A DNA stretch of 64,000 nucleotides from Acinetobacter colistiniresistens. Lineage in GTDB: Bacteria; Pseudomonadota; Gammaproteobacteria; Pseudomonadales; Moraxellaceae. The notes below the pieces were generated by a model. That model saw only the letters and a list, made by a program, of their open reading frames with translations, made no database searches and was not told the origin of the DNA. The position numbers and the translations under genes were made by a program. Positions 8,315 to 16,604 of this stretch are shown here, piece after piece; the stretch's first letter is position 1; every line of letters starts with the position of its first letter. Location of the stretch: NCBI RefSeq assembly GCF_000413935.1, contig NZ_KE340379.1, forward strand, positions 452,595-516,594. The letters are read 5' to 3'.

Positions 8315-9241
8315 ATGCAAGCGGTTCGCTATAAAAATTTGGCATGGGAATCGGCAGCAAATCTCTTATTCCCAAATGATTTTGATCCAGCTCAAAAATA
8401 TCCTGCAATCGTTAGTGTTCATCCAATTGGTAGTTGTAAGGAGCAGACTTCGGGCAATATTTATGGCAAGGCATTGGCCGAAGCAGGCTTTGTTGTTTTA
8501 GTCATTGATGCATCTTTTCAGGGAGAAAGTGGTGGTGAGCCACGTTTTATCGAGAATCCGTATCACCGTGTCGAAGACATTCGCTATGCCGTGGATTACT
8601 TGGTTACACAAGACTTTGTTGATGAAAACCGAATTGGTGCGCTAGGAGTGTGTGGGGGTGGTGCGTATGTCTTAAATGCGGCATTAACAGAGCGTCGTCT
8701 GAAAGCCGTGACCTCGATTACAGGGGTGAATTTTGGCCGTATGACGCGTGAAGGTTATGGCGGTACAGGGCAGGCCTTAATTGAAGGGCTAGAAGCAGTT
8801 GCACGGCAACGTACTGCCGAAGCTCGAGGCGCAGAATTATTAGTTAATAACTTATTACCGCCATCCGTAGAAGAAGGTAAAAAAGCTGGAATTACAGATA
8901 TTGATCCACTAGAAGCGACCGATTACTACAAAACATCTCGCGGACAGCAACCGAATGGAGCAACCAGTGCCCTGTTCTCCCGTATGAGTGTGGCATTAGG
9001 TTGGGATGCATTCCATTTATCTGAGGTCCTATTAACCCAACCGATTTTAGTGGTGATCGGTGATAAACCCGGTGCATTTGGGGCTTACCGTGATGGACAT
9101 GAAATCATACGTCGTGCTGCATCAGCACAAAAAGAGTTATTGGTGTTAGAAAACACCTCACATTATGAACTTTATGATCAACCAGAACCTGTAGCGAAAG
9201 CTTTGGAAAAGGTGATTCCCTTTTTTAAGCAATACCTTTAA
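8315..9241 (+). CDS. Alpha/beta hydrolase, dienelactone-hydrolase-like, paralogue 2
   Basis: A paralogue of the gene at 7069 over its whole length (308 residues from ATG 8315), with HPIGSCKEQTSGN, the elbow GVCGG with a Cys nucleophile, and a terminal His in NTSHYELYD. The start at 8315 is preferred over an in-frame ATG at 8273 because GAGG lies 8 bases upstream and the N-terminus then matches paralogue 1. It is the first gene of a probable two-gene unit with the next hydrolase (40-base gap), driven by the AraC-type operator at 8187. Substrate unknown. Confidence 0.85.
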   Translation: MQAVRYKNLAWESAANLLFPNDFDPAQKYPAIVSVHPIGSCKEQTSGNIYGKALAEAGFVVLVIDASFQGESGGEPRFIENPYHRVEDIRYAVDYLVTQDFVDENRIGALGVCGGGAYVLNAALTERRLKAVTSITGVNFGRMTREGYGGTGQALIEGLEAVARQRTAEARGAELLVNNLLPPSVEEGKKAGITDIDPLEATDYYKTSRGQQPNGATSALFSRMSVALGWDAFHLSEVLLTQPILVVIGDKPGAFGAYRDGHEIIRRAASAQKELLVLENTSHYELYDQPEPVAKALEKVIPFFKQYL

Positions 9242-9281
9242 GCCTTAAGTCTAAATCAAAAATATTCATAGGAATAAGATT

Positions 9282-10199
9282 ATGTCTAAAGATATTAGTA
9301 TTCAAAATCATAATGGTCAGGGGATCACCCTTGCAGCAGTGATTAATTTTCCGGACGGATTTGATCAAAACAAAGTCTATCCCGCGATTGTCGTCAGTCA
9401 TCCAGGTGGTGGTGTCAAGGAACAAACAGCAGGCCTATATGCACGAAAATTAGCTGAGCATGGATTTATTAGCATTGCCTATGATGCATCGTATCAAGGT
9501 GCGAGTACTGGCTTACCACGTCAGTTAGAAAACCCATATATCCGTACCGAAGATATCAGTGCCGTGATTGATTATTTAACAACGTTGCCTTATGTCGACA
9601 ATGAGCGTATTGGTGCAATGGGGATTTGTGCAGGGGCTGGTTATACCGCAAATGCAGCAATTAATGATCGTCGTATCAAAGCGGTGGGCATGGTAAGTGC
9701 GGTCAACATTGGACAAATGTTCCGTAATGGATGGGAGAACAATGTCAGAGATGCCGATGCGCTTCCTTATATTCAAGCAGGTTCCGATGCGCGAACTTCA
9801 GATGCCAGTGGCACTGAAATTGCCACAATTCCGCTTGCACCGTTGAGAGAGGAAGATGCTCCCAATGAGGAATTACGTGAAGCGTGGGAGTATTACCATA
9901 CTTCACGTGCCGAGCATCCGAATGCACCAGGTTTTGCCACTGCGCGTAGTTTAACCCAGATCATGACTTACGATGCTTACAACAAAGCTGAAGCTTTTTT
10001 GACTCAACCTTTATTGGCAATTGCAGGAAGCGTAGCAGGCAGTAAATGGATGAGTGAAGACTTGATTCATCGTGCGGCAAGTAGTGATAAGCAACTCTAT
10101 ATCGTGGTTGGAGCCAACCACATGTCACTTTATGACAAATTAAACTTCGTTGATGAAGCCATACAACAGTTAACGGCGTTCTTTAGTGCCAAGCTTTAA
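9282..10199 (+). CDS. Alpha/beta hydrolase, more divergent paralogue 3
   Basis: 305 residues with an alpha/beta hydrolase fold. It keeps the HPGGG oxyanion segment, KEQTAG, the nucleophile elbow GICAG (Cys), and a late His in GANHMSLYD. It differs from the other two in its middle cap region (about residues 150-215). AGGAATAAG precedes the ATG. It lies 40 bases after paralogue 2 with no terminator between, and a strong terminator follows, so the two form one transcript. Substrate unknown. Confidence 0.85.
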   Translation: MSKDISIQNHNGQGITLAAVINFPDGFDQNKVYPAIVVSHPGGGVKEQTAGLYARKLAEHGFISIAYDASYQGASTGLPRQLENPYIRTEDISAVIDYLTTLPYVDNERIGAMGICAGAGYTANAAINDRRIKAVGMVSAVNIGQMFRNGWENNVRDADALPYIQAGSDARTSDASGTEIATIPLAPLREEDAPNEELREAWEYYHTSRAEHPNAPGFATARSLTQIMTYDAYNKAEAFLTQPLLAIAGSVAGSKWMSEDLIHRAASSDKQLYIVVGANHMSLYDKLNFVDEAIQQLTAFFSAKL

Positions 10200-10210
10200 T
10201 ATAACGCGAT

Positions 10211-10241
10211 AAAAAAGACAGGCGATTGGTCTGTCTTTTTT
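10211..10241. terminator. Bidirectional intrinsic terminator after hydrolase 3
   Basis: The arms AAAAAAGACAG (10211-10221) and CTGTCTTTTTT (10231-10241) pair perfectly around a 9-base loop. The A-run and T-run on either side serve both the hydrolase genes and the converging LysR gene. Confidence 0.85.
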
Positions 10242-10263
10242 ATATTTTCAGACTTTGAAACGG

Positions 10264-11169
10264 TTATGCATACAGTTGTTGCGGTAATTTTTCCACGAGT
10301 TGATCAATCGCCAAACGGGTTTTAAGGGGCATGAAGGGCAGAGTGGGCCAAAGGACGTAGATTGGAAAGTCAACACTGGAGAAATTTGCCAATACCTGAA
10401 TTAAGGTCCCTTGTTGCAGCTCGTGATGAACCAGCCAATCGGGTAGCCAAGCAATGCCATGATGTGACAGGACCGTATTTTTAATCGCTTGCATATCATT
10501 TAACATCAATTTTGCTTGTGGTTTGATGGTATAGCTCTGTTTATGTTCATCTTGAAGATGCCATTTGGGTTGCTGTCCTGAATAGGGATAAGCAATCGTC
10601 GTATGCTGTTGTAGATCATCGAGCTGATGTAAAGCACTCGACCTTTCAAGATATTGTGGTGTTGCACAGAGCAGCATGCGGTGATCCCCCAGTTTTCTTG
10701 CAACCAAATGATGACTATCGGGCAGCGTACCAATCCGAATGGCCAAGTCAAAGCCATCCTCAACCAGATCTATGGTTCGGTCATTCAATGAGAGTTCGAT
10801 TTGCAAATCAGGATGTTGTTGTGCAAGTTCAACCATCAGTGGCGCAACATAGAGCTGTCCAAACAGTACTGGGGCTGAAATTCTCAATAGCCCCGTCGCA
10901 TTGATTTTGCCTTGATCTAATAAACTTTCAGCAGTATGGATTTCTGCGAGCGCACGATGGCTATGTTCATAAAACAGAGCACCTTCTGTAGTTAGGCTCA
11001 GTGTACGAGTGGTGCGCTTAAACAAAGTCACGCCCAAGCGCTCTTCTAAGCGAGCGATACTCTTACTGACAGCTGAGCGAGTCAGATGCAATTGTTCAGC
11101 CGCGTTGCTAAAACTTCCTGCTTCAACCACGGTGACAAAGATTGAGATGGTATTGAGTTCAGTTTGCAT
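10264..11169 (-). CDS. LysR-family transcriptional regulator
   Basis: 301 residues with the LysR N-terminal winged HTH (VVEAGSFSNAAEQLHLTRSA, about residues 14-33) and a periplasmic-binding-protein-like effector domain (about 90-295). It is transcribed divergently from the AzoR-like reductase gene across a 99-base gap, the classic arrangement in which a LysR protein controls its neighbour and itself. Many family members of this type respond to quinones or electrophiles, which would suit the neighbour. That is an inference from position. Confidence 0.9.
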   Translation of the reverse strand: MQTELNTISIFVTVVEAGSFSNAAEQLHLTRSAVSKSIARLEERLGVTLFKRTTRTLSLTTEGALFYEHSHRALAEIHTAESLLDQGKINATGLLRISAPVLFGQLYVAPLMVELAQQHPDLQIELSLNDRTIDLVEDGFDLAIRIGTLPDSHHLVARKLGDHRMLLCATPQYLERSSALHQLDDLQQHTTIAYPYSGQQPKWHLQDEHKQSYTIKPQAKLMLNDMQAIKNTVLSHHGIAWLPDWLVHHELQQGTLIQVLANFSSVDFPIYVLWPTLPFMPLKTRLAIDQLVEKLPQQLYA

Positions 11170-11206
11170 TATTGTAGATTATTTGGAATCAATTTATAGA
11201 AATAGT

Positions 11207-11221
11207 ATCACTACTGGTGAT
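11207..11221. promoter_or_regulatory. Palindrome between the LysR gene and the azoreductase gene
   Basis: ATCAC (11207-11211) and GTGAT (11217-11221) form a 15-base palindrome with a T-N11-A pattern, as in LysR boxes. It sits in the divergent gap about 48 bases before the reductase start. Candidate operator only. Confidence 0.4.
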
Positions 11222-11268
11222 TTAAATCTAATAGTAAGATAGCTTCATCAAAGATATGGAGAACAACC

Positions 11269-11865
11269 ATGGCGAAAGTGCTGGTATTAAAATCAAGTAT
11301 TATGGGTGATCAATCACAAACCAGTCGTTTAGTCGATGTATTTTTACAAGAGCGTGTGGAGAAAGGATTGCAGGATGAAGTCATCATCCGTGATTTAGCA
11401 ACACTGAATCTACCTGTACTTGATGCCGAGATATTCCAAGCGTTACGTGGCGCTGAGAATGTTGCAGCACCGATTCAAAAGATTATTCAGTTATCAGATG
11501 AACTTATTGCCGAGTTGAAGGCAACCGATTTATTGGTCATTGGGGCGCCAATGTATAACTTGAATGTTCCGACACAGTTAAAAAACTGGTTTGATTTAGT
11601 GGCCCGTGCCCGTCACACCTTCCGATATACCGAAACTTACCCGCAAGGTCTGGTTGAAAATGTAAAAGCCATTGTGATGACTAGTCGTGGTGGAATTCAT
11701 TTGGGACAGGTAACGGATGCAGTGACGCCTTATCTTCAGTCTGTTCTAGGCCTGATGGGTATCCATGATGTGAATTTTGTCTATGCAGAAGGCCTGGATA
11801 TGCCAGCATTAAGAACAGATGCCTTAAAAGCTGCACAGCAAAAGGCCCAGCAGGTTGCCGTTTAA
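11269..11865 (+). CDS. azoR: FMN-dependent NADH:quinone oxidoreductase / azoreductase (AzoR-like)
   Basis: A cytosolic flavodoxin-fold reductase of 198 residues. It has the N-terminal phosphate-binding segment LKSSIMGDQSQTSRL (about 7-21), the PMYNLNVPTQLKNWFD motif (about 94-109) that holds FMN in AzoR, and the SRGG segment near 145. AzoR reduces quinones and azo dyes by two electrons and protects against thiol-reactive quinones. GGAG precedes the ATG. The divergent LysR gene is its probable regulator, and a clear terminator follows. Confidence 0.9.
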   Translation: MAKVLVLKSSIMGDQSQTSRLVDVFLQERVEKGLQDEVIIRDLATLNLPVLDAEIFQALRGAENVAAPIQKIIQLSDELIAELKATDLLVIGAPMYNLNVPTQLKNWFDLVARARHTFRYTETYPQGLVENVKAIVMTSRGGIHLGQVTDAVTPYLQSVLGLMGIHDVNFVYAEGLDMPALRTDALKAAQQKAQQVAV

Positions 11866-11902
11866 AAATTGATAAACCCCTTTACTGCTGCTCGATTGGC
11901 AG

Positions 11903-11937
11903 AATCGGACAATGATCCAACTCATTGTCCGATTTTT
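11903..11937. terminator. Terminator between the convergent azoR and NAD(P)-binding genes
   Basis: The arms AATCGGACAATGA (11903-11915) and TCATTGTCCGATT (11922-11934) pair perfectly around a 6-base loop, followed by a T-run on the plus strand. Confidence 0.85.
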
Positions 11938-12578
11938 TATGCGTTGATGAAGTAAGGTCGATCTGCAGCTGTATTGGGTTTATTCACCCCGAGATTTTTT
12001 CGTGAAGCAACGTTGGGCTGCTGAATGATTTTGACGACCAGCGCCGCAACACTTTTACGGGAAACCACGGTGCCTTTAAAGTCTTGATCACGTTCAGTGG
12101 TTTCATAATCAATTTCATCTTCATCCATGAGCCATGCTGCACGCAAAATACTGTAATCCAGATCAGAGGCTTCTAACAAATCAGCTGCTTTACGGTAGGG
12201 GCCGAGGTAGGCACCAATTTCTTTGCGATTCCAGTCACTAAACTTACCTTTGACCTCATCATAGATGCCTAATGAATTGATCAAAATAATGCGTTGAACA
12301 CCCGCTGTGTACATGGCAGCAATCATGTTTTCTGTTTGCGCTTCGAGCTCACCAGCCAAGTTTGCATAGACGATATCTTGACCTTGAACGGCTTGTTGCA
12401 CTTGTTCCAAGTTCAATGCATCACCTTCGATAACTCTTGTATTGGCAGGTAGATTCGACGCTAATTTTCTTGCATCGCGGACAAATAAGGTTTGGGTGAG
12501 ATCAGCTTCATTGGCTAACATGTCAATAACCCATTTAGCGATTTGGCCTGATGCACCAAGAATCAATACATGTTTCAT
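11937..12578 (-). CDS. NAD(P)H-binding protein of the atypical SDR / NmrA type
   Basis: 213 residues with an N-terminal Rossmann motif GASGQIAKW (about 8-16), the glycine-rich NAD(P) signature of atypical short-chain dehydrogenases such as NmrA- and YwnB-like proteins. The ATG at 12578 is chosen because the protein then begins [11 protein letters not shown] and GAGGG lies 8 bases upstream. The family includes quinone-responsive or NAD(P)-sensing proteins as well as reductases. The exact reaction is unknown. It converges on azoR. Confidence 0.8.
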   Translation of the reverse strand: MKHVLILGASGQIAKWVIDMLANEADLTQTLFVRDARKLASNLPANTRVIEGDALNLEQVQQAVQGQDIVYANLAGELEAQTENMIAAMYTAGVQRIILINSLGIYDEVKGKFSDWNRKEIGAYLGPYRKAADLLEASDLDYSILRAAWLMDEDEIDYETTERDQDFKGTVVSRKSVAALVVKIIQQPNVASRKNLGVNKPNTAADRPYFINA

Positions 12579-12736
12579 TTTAGCTGCCCTCTGCATAGAG
12601 AATCCGTCTGTATGGCGTATTCTTACTGTTTTTGATGTTTTTATTAAAGCTTAAATAGTCAAACAGAAATGACCTGAAATGCGCAGTTATTTGCCTAATT
12701 TGATGAGCTTGACCGTTTTTAAGATATCCATAAAAA

Positions 12737-12754
12737 GCCCCATCGAAATGAGGC
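12737..12754 (-). terminator. Terminator of the metallo-hydrolase gene
   Basis: On the minus strand GCCTCAT, a TTCG loop, and ATGGGGC pair with one G-T wobble and are followed by TTTTTA. It is placed about 25 bases after the stop of the gene at 12779. The remainder of the 12579-12778 gap shows only the promoter region of the downstream gene. Confidence 0.7.
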
Positions 12755-12778
12755 GGTATATTGTAGAGGCGAGTTTCT

Positions 12779-13900
12779 TTAACGAATGTTCTGCCACCAT
12801 TGTTTAAAGCTTTGATGCTCATTATCCAGTTCAACCAACTCGCCAATCATGGGAGTGGCAAGGCGATATTTTCTGTTCTTTGAATATTCGACAATGCGGG
12901 TAATTGGTTCATCCCATGCGTGCTTGGCCAAACTGAATTTTGAATGATGCACAGGAATCATATTGCGTGCATTCAGTTCTTCGGTCGCTTGCGCCACTTC
13001 ATCTGGATGGCAATGCACGGAACGCCAGGCGGCATCGTATTGTCCATTTTCCATCAAGGCCCAATCAAAGGGACCATATTTTTGTCCAATCTCGATAAAG
13101 TGTTTGTCATAACCGCCATCGCCGGTATAAAAAATCTTTTTATCAGGGGATTGAATCACGAACGATACCCAAAGGTTTTTGCCGCCATCAAACGCACGTC
13201 GAGAATCATGATGGGTGGTTTCAGTGATAATACTAATGCCATCATCAAATTCGATTTTGTCACCCCAATCTCTTTCGATCAGCTTTTCTTTGGGATAACC
13301 CCAGTACTCAAAGTGTTCGCCTACACCTAGACCTGTAATGACATATTTAACTTTATCTTTGAGTTTAAGTGTTGTTTCATAATCCAGATGGTCATAGTGA
13401 TCATGCGAAATCAGTAGATAATCAATATTAGGTAACTCTTCAACGGTATAAATATCAGTCCCTTTATAGGCTCGTGTGCCCCAAGGAAAAGGGGAGGCTT
13501 TGCCGCTCATGACGGGATCAATCAAAAAGGTTTTACCATGCAATTGCATAAATACGGATGAGTGTCCAAACCAGATGATGACATCCTGTTTAGGGTTGAG
13601 GCTGAGTAGATTGGTTTTAATTGAAGGAATCGGATCAATTGGATTGCGATGAGGAATGGTTTTAATAAAGGTTTTGTAGAGTTCTACCGCAATACTTGAA
13701 CCTTCACTCATTCCAGATTTTTCGATCAGGTTACGGAATTGGCCTTGTCGATAATTGGGAGAGTTCTCGATCAATTGGAGGCGTTTACCAGAAGGGATTT
13801 TACCGAATAGAGGTTGTTGGGTATATATGGCACTGCCAGCAATGAGCAGAACAACAGCGATCGCAAAAAGAATAAGCATAAATGGAGTCCACCTTTTCAT
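12779..13900 (-). CDS. Membrane-anchored metallo-beta-lactamase-fold hydrolase (NAPE-PLD/UlaG-like)
   Basis: 373 residues from ATG 13900. A Lys-Arg start followed by one hydrophobic segment (about residues 5-24) makes a signal anchor, so the enzyme domain should face the periplasm. The domain carries the metal motif HDHYDH (HxHxDH), GDGGYD and a later His, typical of the Lactamase_B_2 family that includes N-acyl-phosphatidylethanolamine phospholipase D and UlaG. An earlier TTG at 13942 is less likely. Its promoter carries the same paired TAGGCAA operator as the hydrolase genes, so it is probably in the same AraC regulon. Substrate unknown; a lipid-like phosphodiester or a lactone is possible. 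Confidence 0.85.
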   Translation of the reverse strand: MKRWTPFMLILFAIAVVLLIAGSAIYTQQPLFGKIPSGKRLQLIENSPNYRQGQFRNLIEKSGMSEGSSIAVELYKTFIKTIPHRNPIDPIPSIKTNLLSLNPKQDVIIWFGHSSVFMQLHGKTFLIDPVMSGKASPFPWGTRAYKGTDIYTVEELPNIDYLLISHDHYDHLDYETTLKLKDKVKYVITGLGVGEHFEYWGYPKEKLIERDWGDKIEFDDGISIITETTHHDSRRAFDGGKNLWVSFVIQSPDKKIFYTGDGGYDKHFIEIGQKYGPFDWALMENGQYDAAWRSVHCHPDEVAQATEELNARNMIPVHHSKFSLAKHAWDEPITRIVEYSKNRKYRLATPMIGELVELDNEHQSFKQWWQNIR

Positions 13901-13953
13901 TTGAGCATTCGATACAACAGTAATAAAAACTAAAAGCGACAAAATGATGAAAT

Positions 13954-14008
13954 ATTATCTAAAAGTCGACGAATGAAAATTTGCCTATAGTTATTGAATT
14001 TTTGCCTA
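13954..14008 (-). promoter_or_regulatory. Paired TAGGCAA operator and -10 box of the metallo-hydrolase gene
   Basis: Read on the minus strand, TAGGCAA occurs at 14008-14002 and 13987-13981, 21 bases apart. GATAAT starts at 13959, again 28 bases after the start of the second site. This is the third copy of the same layout, in opposite orientation about 7 kb away from the first, in front of an unrelated hydrolase. Confidence 0.7.
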
Positions 14009-14158
14009 AACTAAGAAAACGTTTATTTTCGAGGCGAATTGAATTTGGATTGATGTGATTGAGCAAAAGGAAGTCATTTAGGCTGGGTTGGTTTATGTTA
14101 GACTAGGCAGGGTTACAGTGTTGCGAATCACTGTGAATGAGGACAACGAGTAGGTAAG

Positions 14159-14797
14159 ATGATCGGGCAGCAAAGAAACATATTGGCAACTTTAGGAATA
14201 GATGTTTGGATTCCGAGAGAAGTCGTGTGTCAAAAAAATACTGCATCGAGTCTATGGCGAGATCAAGTGGCGGATGAAACACCACAGCCTTCAGTACCGA
14301 TGATTGCTCCTGCATCAGTTGTTCAAGATCGTATTTTACCGGTATCGACAACCACCACAATTGAAGAACCTCAGCCTGCAGAGATCATTGCCAAGTCTGT
14401 GGTCAAAGAAGCGGTTGTTGAAAAAGAGCAGATTGTCATTACAGCGCAGATTCAAGCCTTTGAACTGCAAATGTATATCTTGGAAAACAGTGCCATTTTA
14501 TTAGAGAGCAGCCAGCTTAGCGATGTGCAACGTCAGCTTTGGCAAAATATTCAAAAGGCGAAACTCGGACAATATGCTGAATTGAAATGGCCATTTCCCT
14601 TGGCTGCATTTCAAGAGAGCAGAGGACTGTCGTCTTATATCCAAGGCTTTTTGGACGCGACAGCAAATAACAAAAAAATATTATGCTTAGGTCAACTGGA
14701 CTTTATTCAGCATTCCAATATATTACATTTAGCGAGTTTAGAAGAAATGCTGGCTCAACCTGTCTTGAAAAAACGGTTGTGGCAGCTCATGCAATAA
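14159..14797 (+). CDS. Putative DNA polymerase III psi subunit (HolD-like)
   Basis: 212 residues without signal or membrane segments. The N-terminus LATLGIDVWIPR and the C-terminus, where LASLEEMLAQP is followed by LWQLM, resemble the start and end of HolD, the psi subunit that links the clamp loader to single-strand-binding protein. Between them lies a Pro/Glu/Val-rich low-complexity linker (about residues 38-90) that is absent from the short enterobacterial HolD, which is about 137 residues. TAGGTAAG precedes the ATG. The next gene, ghrB, starts 17 bases later. The similarity is judged by eye, so this is a moderate call; otherwise it is an Acinetobacter hypothetical protein. Confidence 0.5.
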   Translation: MIGQQRNILATLGIDVWIPREVVCQKNTASSLWRDQVADETPQPSVPMIAPASVVQDRILPVSTTTTIEEPQPAEIIAKSVVKEAVVEKEQIVITAQIQAFELQMYILENSAILLESSQLSDVQRQLWQNIQKAKLGQYAELKWPFPLAAFQESRGLSSYIQGFLDATANNKKILCLGQLDFIQHSNILHLASLEEMLAQPVLKKRLWQLMQ

Positions 14798-14814
14798 AGA
14801 ACGGAAATCGAATC

Positions 14815-15780
14815 ATGAAGAAAGTCGTTGTATTCAGCCAAATAGATCAGGACGTTTTAGCGCAGTTACAGCAAGATTATCAGGTGGTGGTACTCAACCC
14901 AAAACTGGGTGATATCAATGAACAGATTCGAACTGAAGTGGTTGATGCTGATGCCATGATTGGTGCAGGACGCTTACTCAATGAAAGCAATTTAGCGCCT
15001 GCCCAAAAACTTAAAATTATTTCGACCGTGTCGGTTGGTTACGATAACTACGATGTCGACTATCTTAATCAAAAGAAAATTTGGCTTGCCAATACCCCAC
15101 ATGTACTGACAGAAACAACAGCTGATCTTGCCTTTACTTTATTGCTCAGTGCCGCACGTCAAATTCCCTACTTAGATGCATGGACCAAACAAGGTCAATG
15201 GAAACGCACTGTTTCTACTGAACAATTTGGTGTGGATGTTTTTGGTAAAACCTTGGGTATTATTGGCTTGGGGAATATTGGGGCTGCCATTGCCCGCCGT
15301 GGTTTTTATGGTTTCAATATGAATATTTTGTACCATAACCGCCGTGAAAAGATTGAAGTGGCGCAAGCCTTCAATGCGCAGTATCGCGACTTAGACCAGC
15401 TCTTACAGCAGTCGGATTTTATTGTGGTGGCTGTTGATTTAAATCATGAATCAAAAGCACTGATTGGTGCAGAGCAGTTTGATTTAATGCAAAAACATGC
15501 CGTCTTCGTCAATATTGCACGGGGTTCTGTGGTCGATGAGAATGCTTTAATCGAAGCCTTACAACAACACAAAATTTTTGCTGCTGGTCTAGATGTCTAT
15601 GCCAAAGAACCGTTGCAAAGTTCTCCCTTATTCGAATTAGCAAATGCAGTCACTGTACCGCATTTAGGTTCAGCGACAGCCGAAACACGTCAGAAAATGG
15701 TGAAGCTGGCTTATCAAAACCTGATTGATGCTTTAGAGGATCGTACGCCGCGTTATCTGGTCAATCCAAAGTTTGAATAA
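14815..15780 (+). CDS. ghrB: D-2-hydroxyacid dehydrogenase, glyoxylate/hydroxypyruvate reductase B type
   Basis: 321 residues from ATG 14815, matching the family length. It reduces glyoxylate, hydroxypyruvate or 2-ketogluconate with NAD(P)H in the cytosol. Seen in order: the STVSVGYDNYDVD substrate segment, the Rossmann motif GLGNIGAAIARR, RGSVVDE with the catalytic Arg, and PHLGSATAETR with the catalytic His. The whole sequence follows E. coli GhrB closely. An earlier in-frame start at 14683 lies inside the preceding gene and is rejected. Confidence 0.9.
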   Translation: MKKVVVFSQIDQDVLAQLQQDYQVVVLNPKLGDINEQIRTEVVDADAMIGAGRLLNESNLAPAQKLKIISTVSVGYDNYDVDYLNQKKIWLANTPHVLTETTADLAFTLLLSAARQIPYLDAWTKQGQWKRTVSTEQFGVDVFGKTLGIIGLGNIGAAIARRGFYGFNMNILYHNRREKIEVAQAFNAQYRDLDQLLQQSDFIVVAVDLNHESKALIGAEQFDLMQKHAVFVNIARGSVVDENALIEALQQHKIFAAGLDVYAKEPLQSSPLFELANAVTVPHLGSATAETRQKMVKLAYQNLIDALEDRTPRYLVNPKFE

Positions 15781-15891
15781 TTGCTTACAATGCTGACCAA
15801 TTGGTTGCTGCATTCTTGTGCGATCCCATCTTTTTAAATTGATTAATATTGGTACACTTGCGCCCTTTGTGACTTCGTCTTGGGGTATCTG

Positions 15892-16479
15892 GTGTTCGAG
15901 AAATTAGCTGAACAAAGTTTGGGCTTAATGGGCTGGGAAATTGATAATCATTGGGATTTAAATATTGACCAATGTGTGATGATTGCGGCTCCGCATACCA
16001 GCAATTGGGATGCGCTTTATGCCCGTTTGGCATTGAAGGCTTTAGGTGTTAATGTTCGACTTACCATCAAAGACAGTTATATGAAATTGCCCTTTGGTCC
16101 CTTTGTGCGTGCTATGGGGGGGATTGGAATTGATCGTAGCGTGAAGCATGAAGGTCAAGCACGACCAAGCATGGTTCAACTGATGAGCGATTTATTTAAG
16201 ACGCATCCCAAGTTGGTGATGTTGGTGACCCCAGAAGGGACACGTGCCAAGCAGGAACAATGGAAAACAGGTTTTTATCATGTTGCAATGACAGCAGGTG
16301 TACCGATTGCACTCGCATATATGGACTATGCCAAGAAAAAAACTGGTGTAGGGAAAATTGTCTATCCTACGGGCGATTATCAAAAAGATATGACTGAAAT
16401 TATGTCTTTTTATGCGGAAATCAGCGCCAAATTTCCAGAAAAATTTAGTGTCGACCAGCGTTACATCGCGGCAGAGTGA
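15892..16479 (+). CDS. 1-acyl-sn-glycerol-3-phosphate acyltransferase family protein (PlsC-like)
   Basis: About 195 residues. It carries the acyltransferase motif I HTSNWD (HX4D) and motif III PEGTR, so it should move an acyl chain to a glycerolipid or a related acceptor at the inner membrane. It is shorter than classical PlsC, is not clearly membrane-spanning, and resembles small PlsC-like proteins of unknown acceptor. The start is uncertain: GTG 15892 has GGGG six bases upstream, and TTG 15880 is also open. The AT-rich gap 15781-15891 should hold its promoter. Confidence 0.85.
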   Translation: MFEKLAEQSLGLMGWEIDNHWDLNIDQCVMIAAPHTSNWDALYARLALKALGVNVRLTIKDSYMKLPFGPFVRAMGGIGIDRSVKHEGQARPSMVQLMSDLFKTHPKLVMLVTPEGTRAKQEQWKTGFYHVAMTAGVPIALAYMDYAKKKTGVGKIVYPTGDYQKDMTEIMSFYAEISAKFPEKFSVDQRYIAAE

Positions 16480-16507
16480 TTCAAGCGCTTGCAAAAATCA
16501 TAAAGTC

Positions 16508-16529
16508 AGGCAGGTTTTTCCTGCCTTTT
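16508..16529 (+). terminator. Terminator after the acyltransferase gene
   Basis: AGGCAGG (16508-16514) pairs with CCTGCCT (16520-16526) around a T5 loop and is followed by TTTA. Confidence 0.75.
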
Positions 16530-16604
16530 ATAACACTTTGTTGCAAATTTCTCCTACTTTCAATGCTATATTGAATTTCTTTATTAAAATCATAGAGAAA
16601 CCAC

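Noticed and set aside
12692..12698. Single TAGGCAA-type hits at 12692, 34102 and 36910
   Set aside because: None has a partner 21 bases away, so they are not counted as copies of the paired operator.
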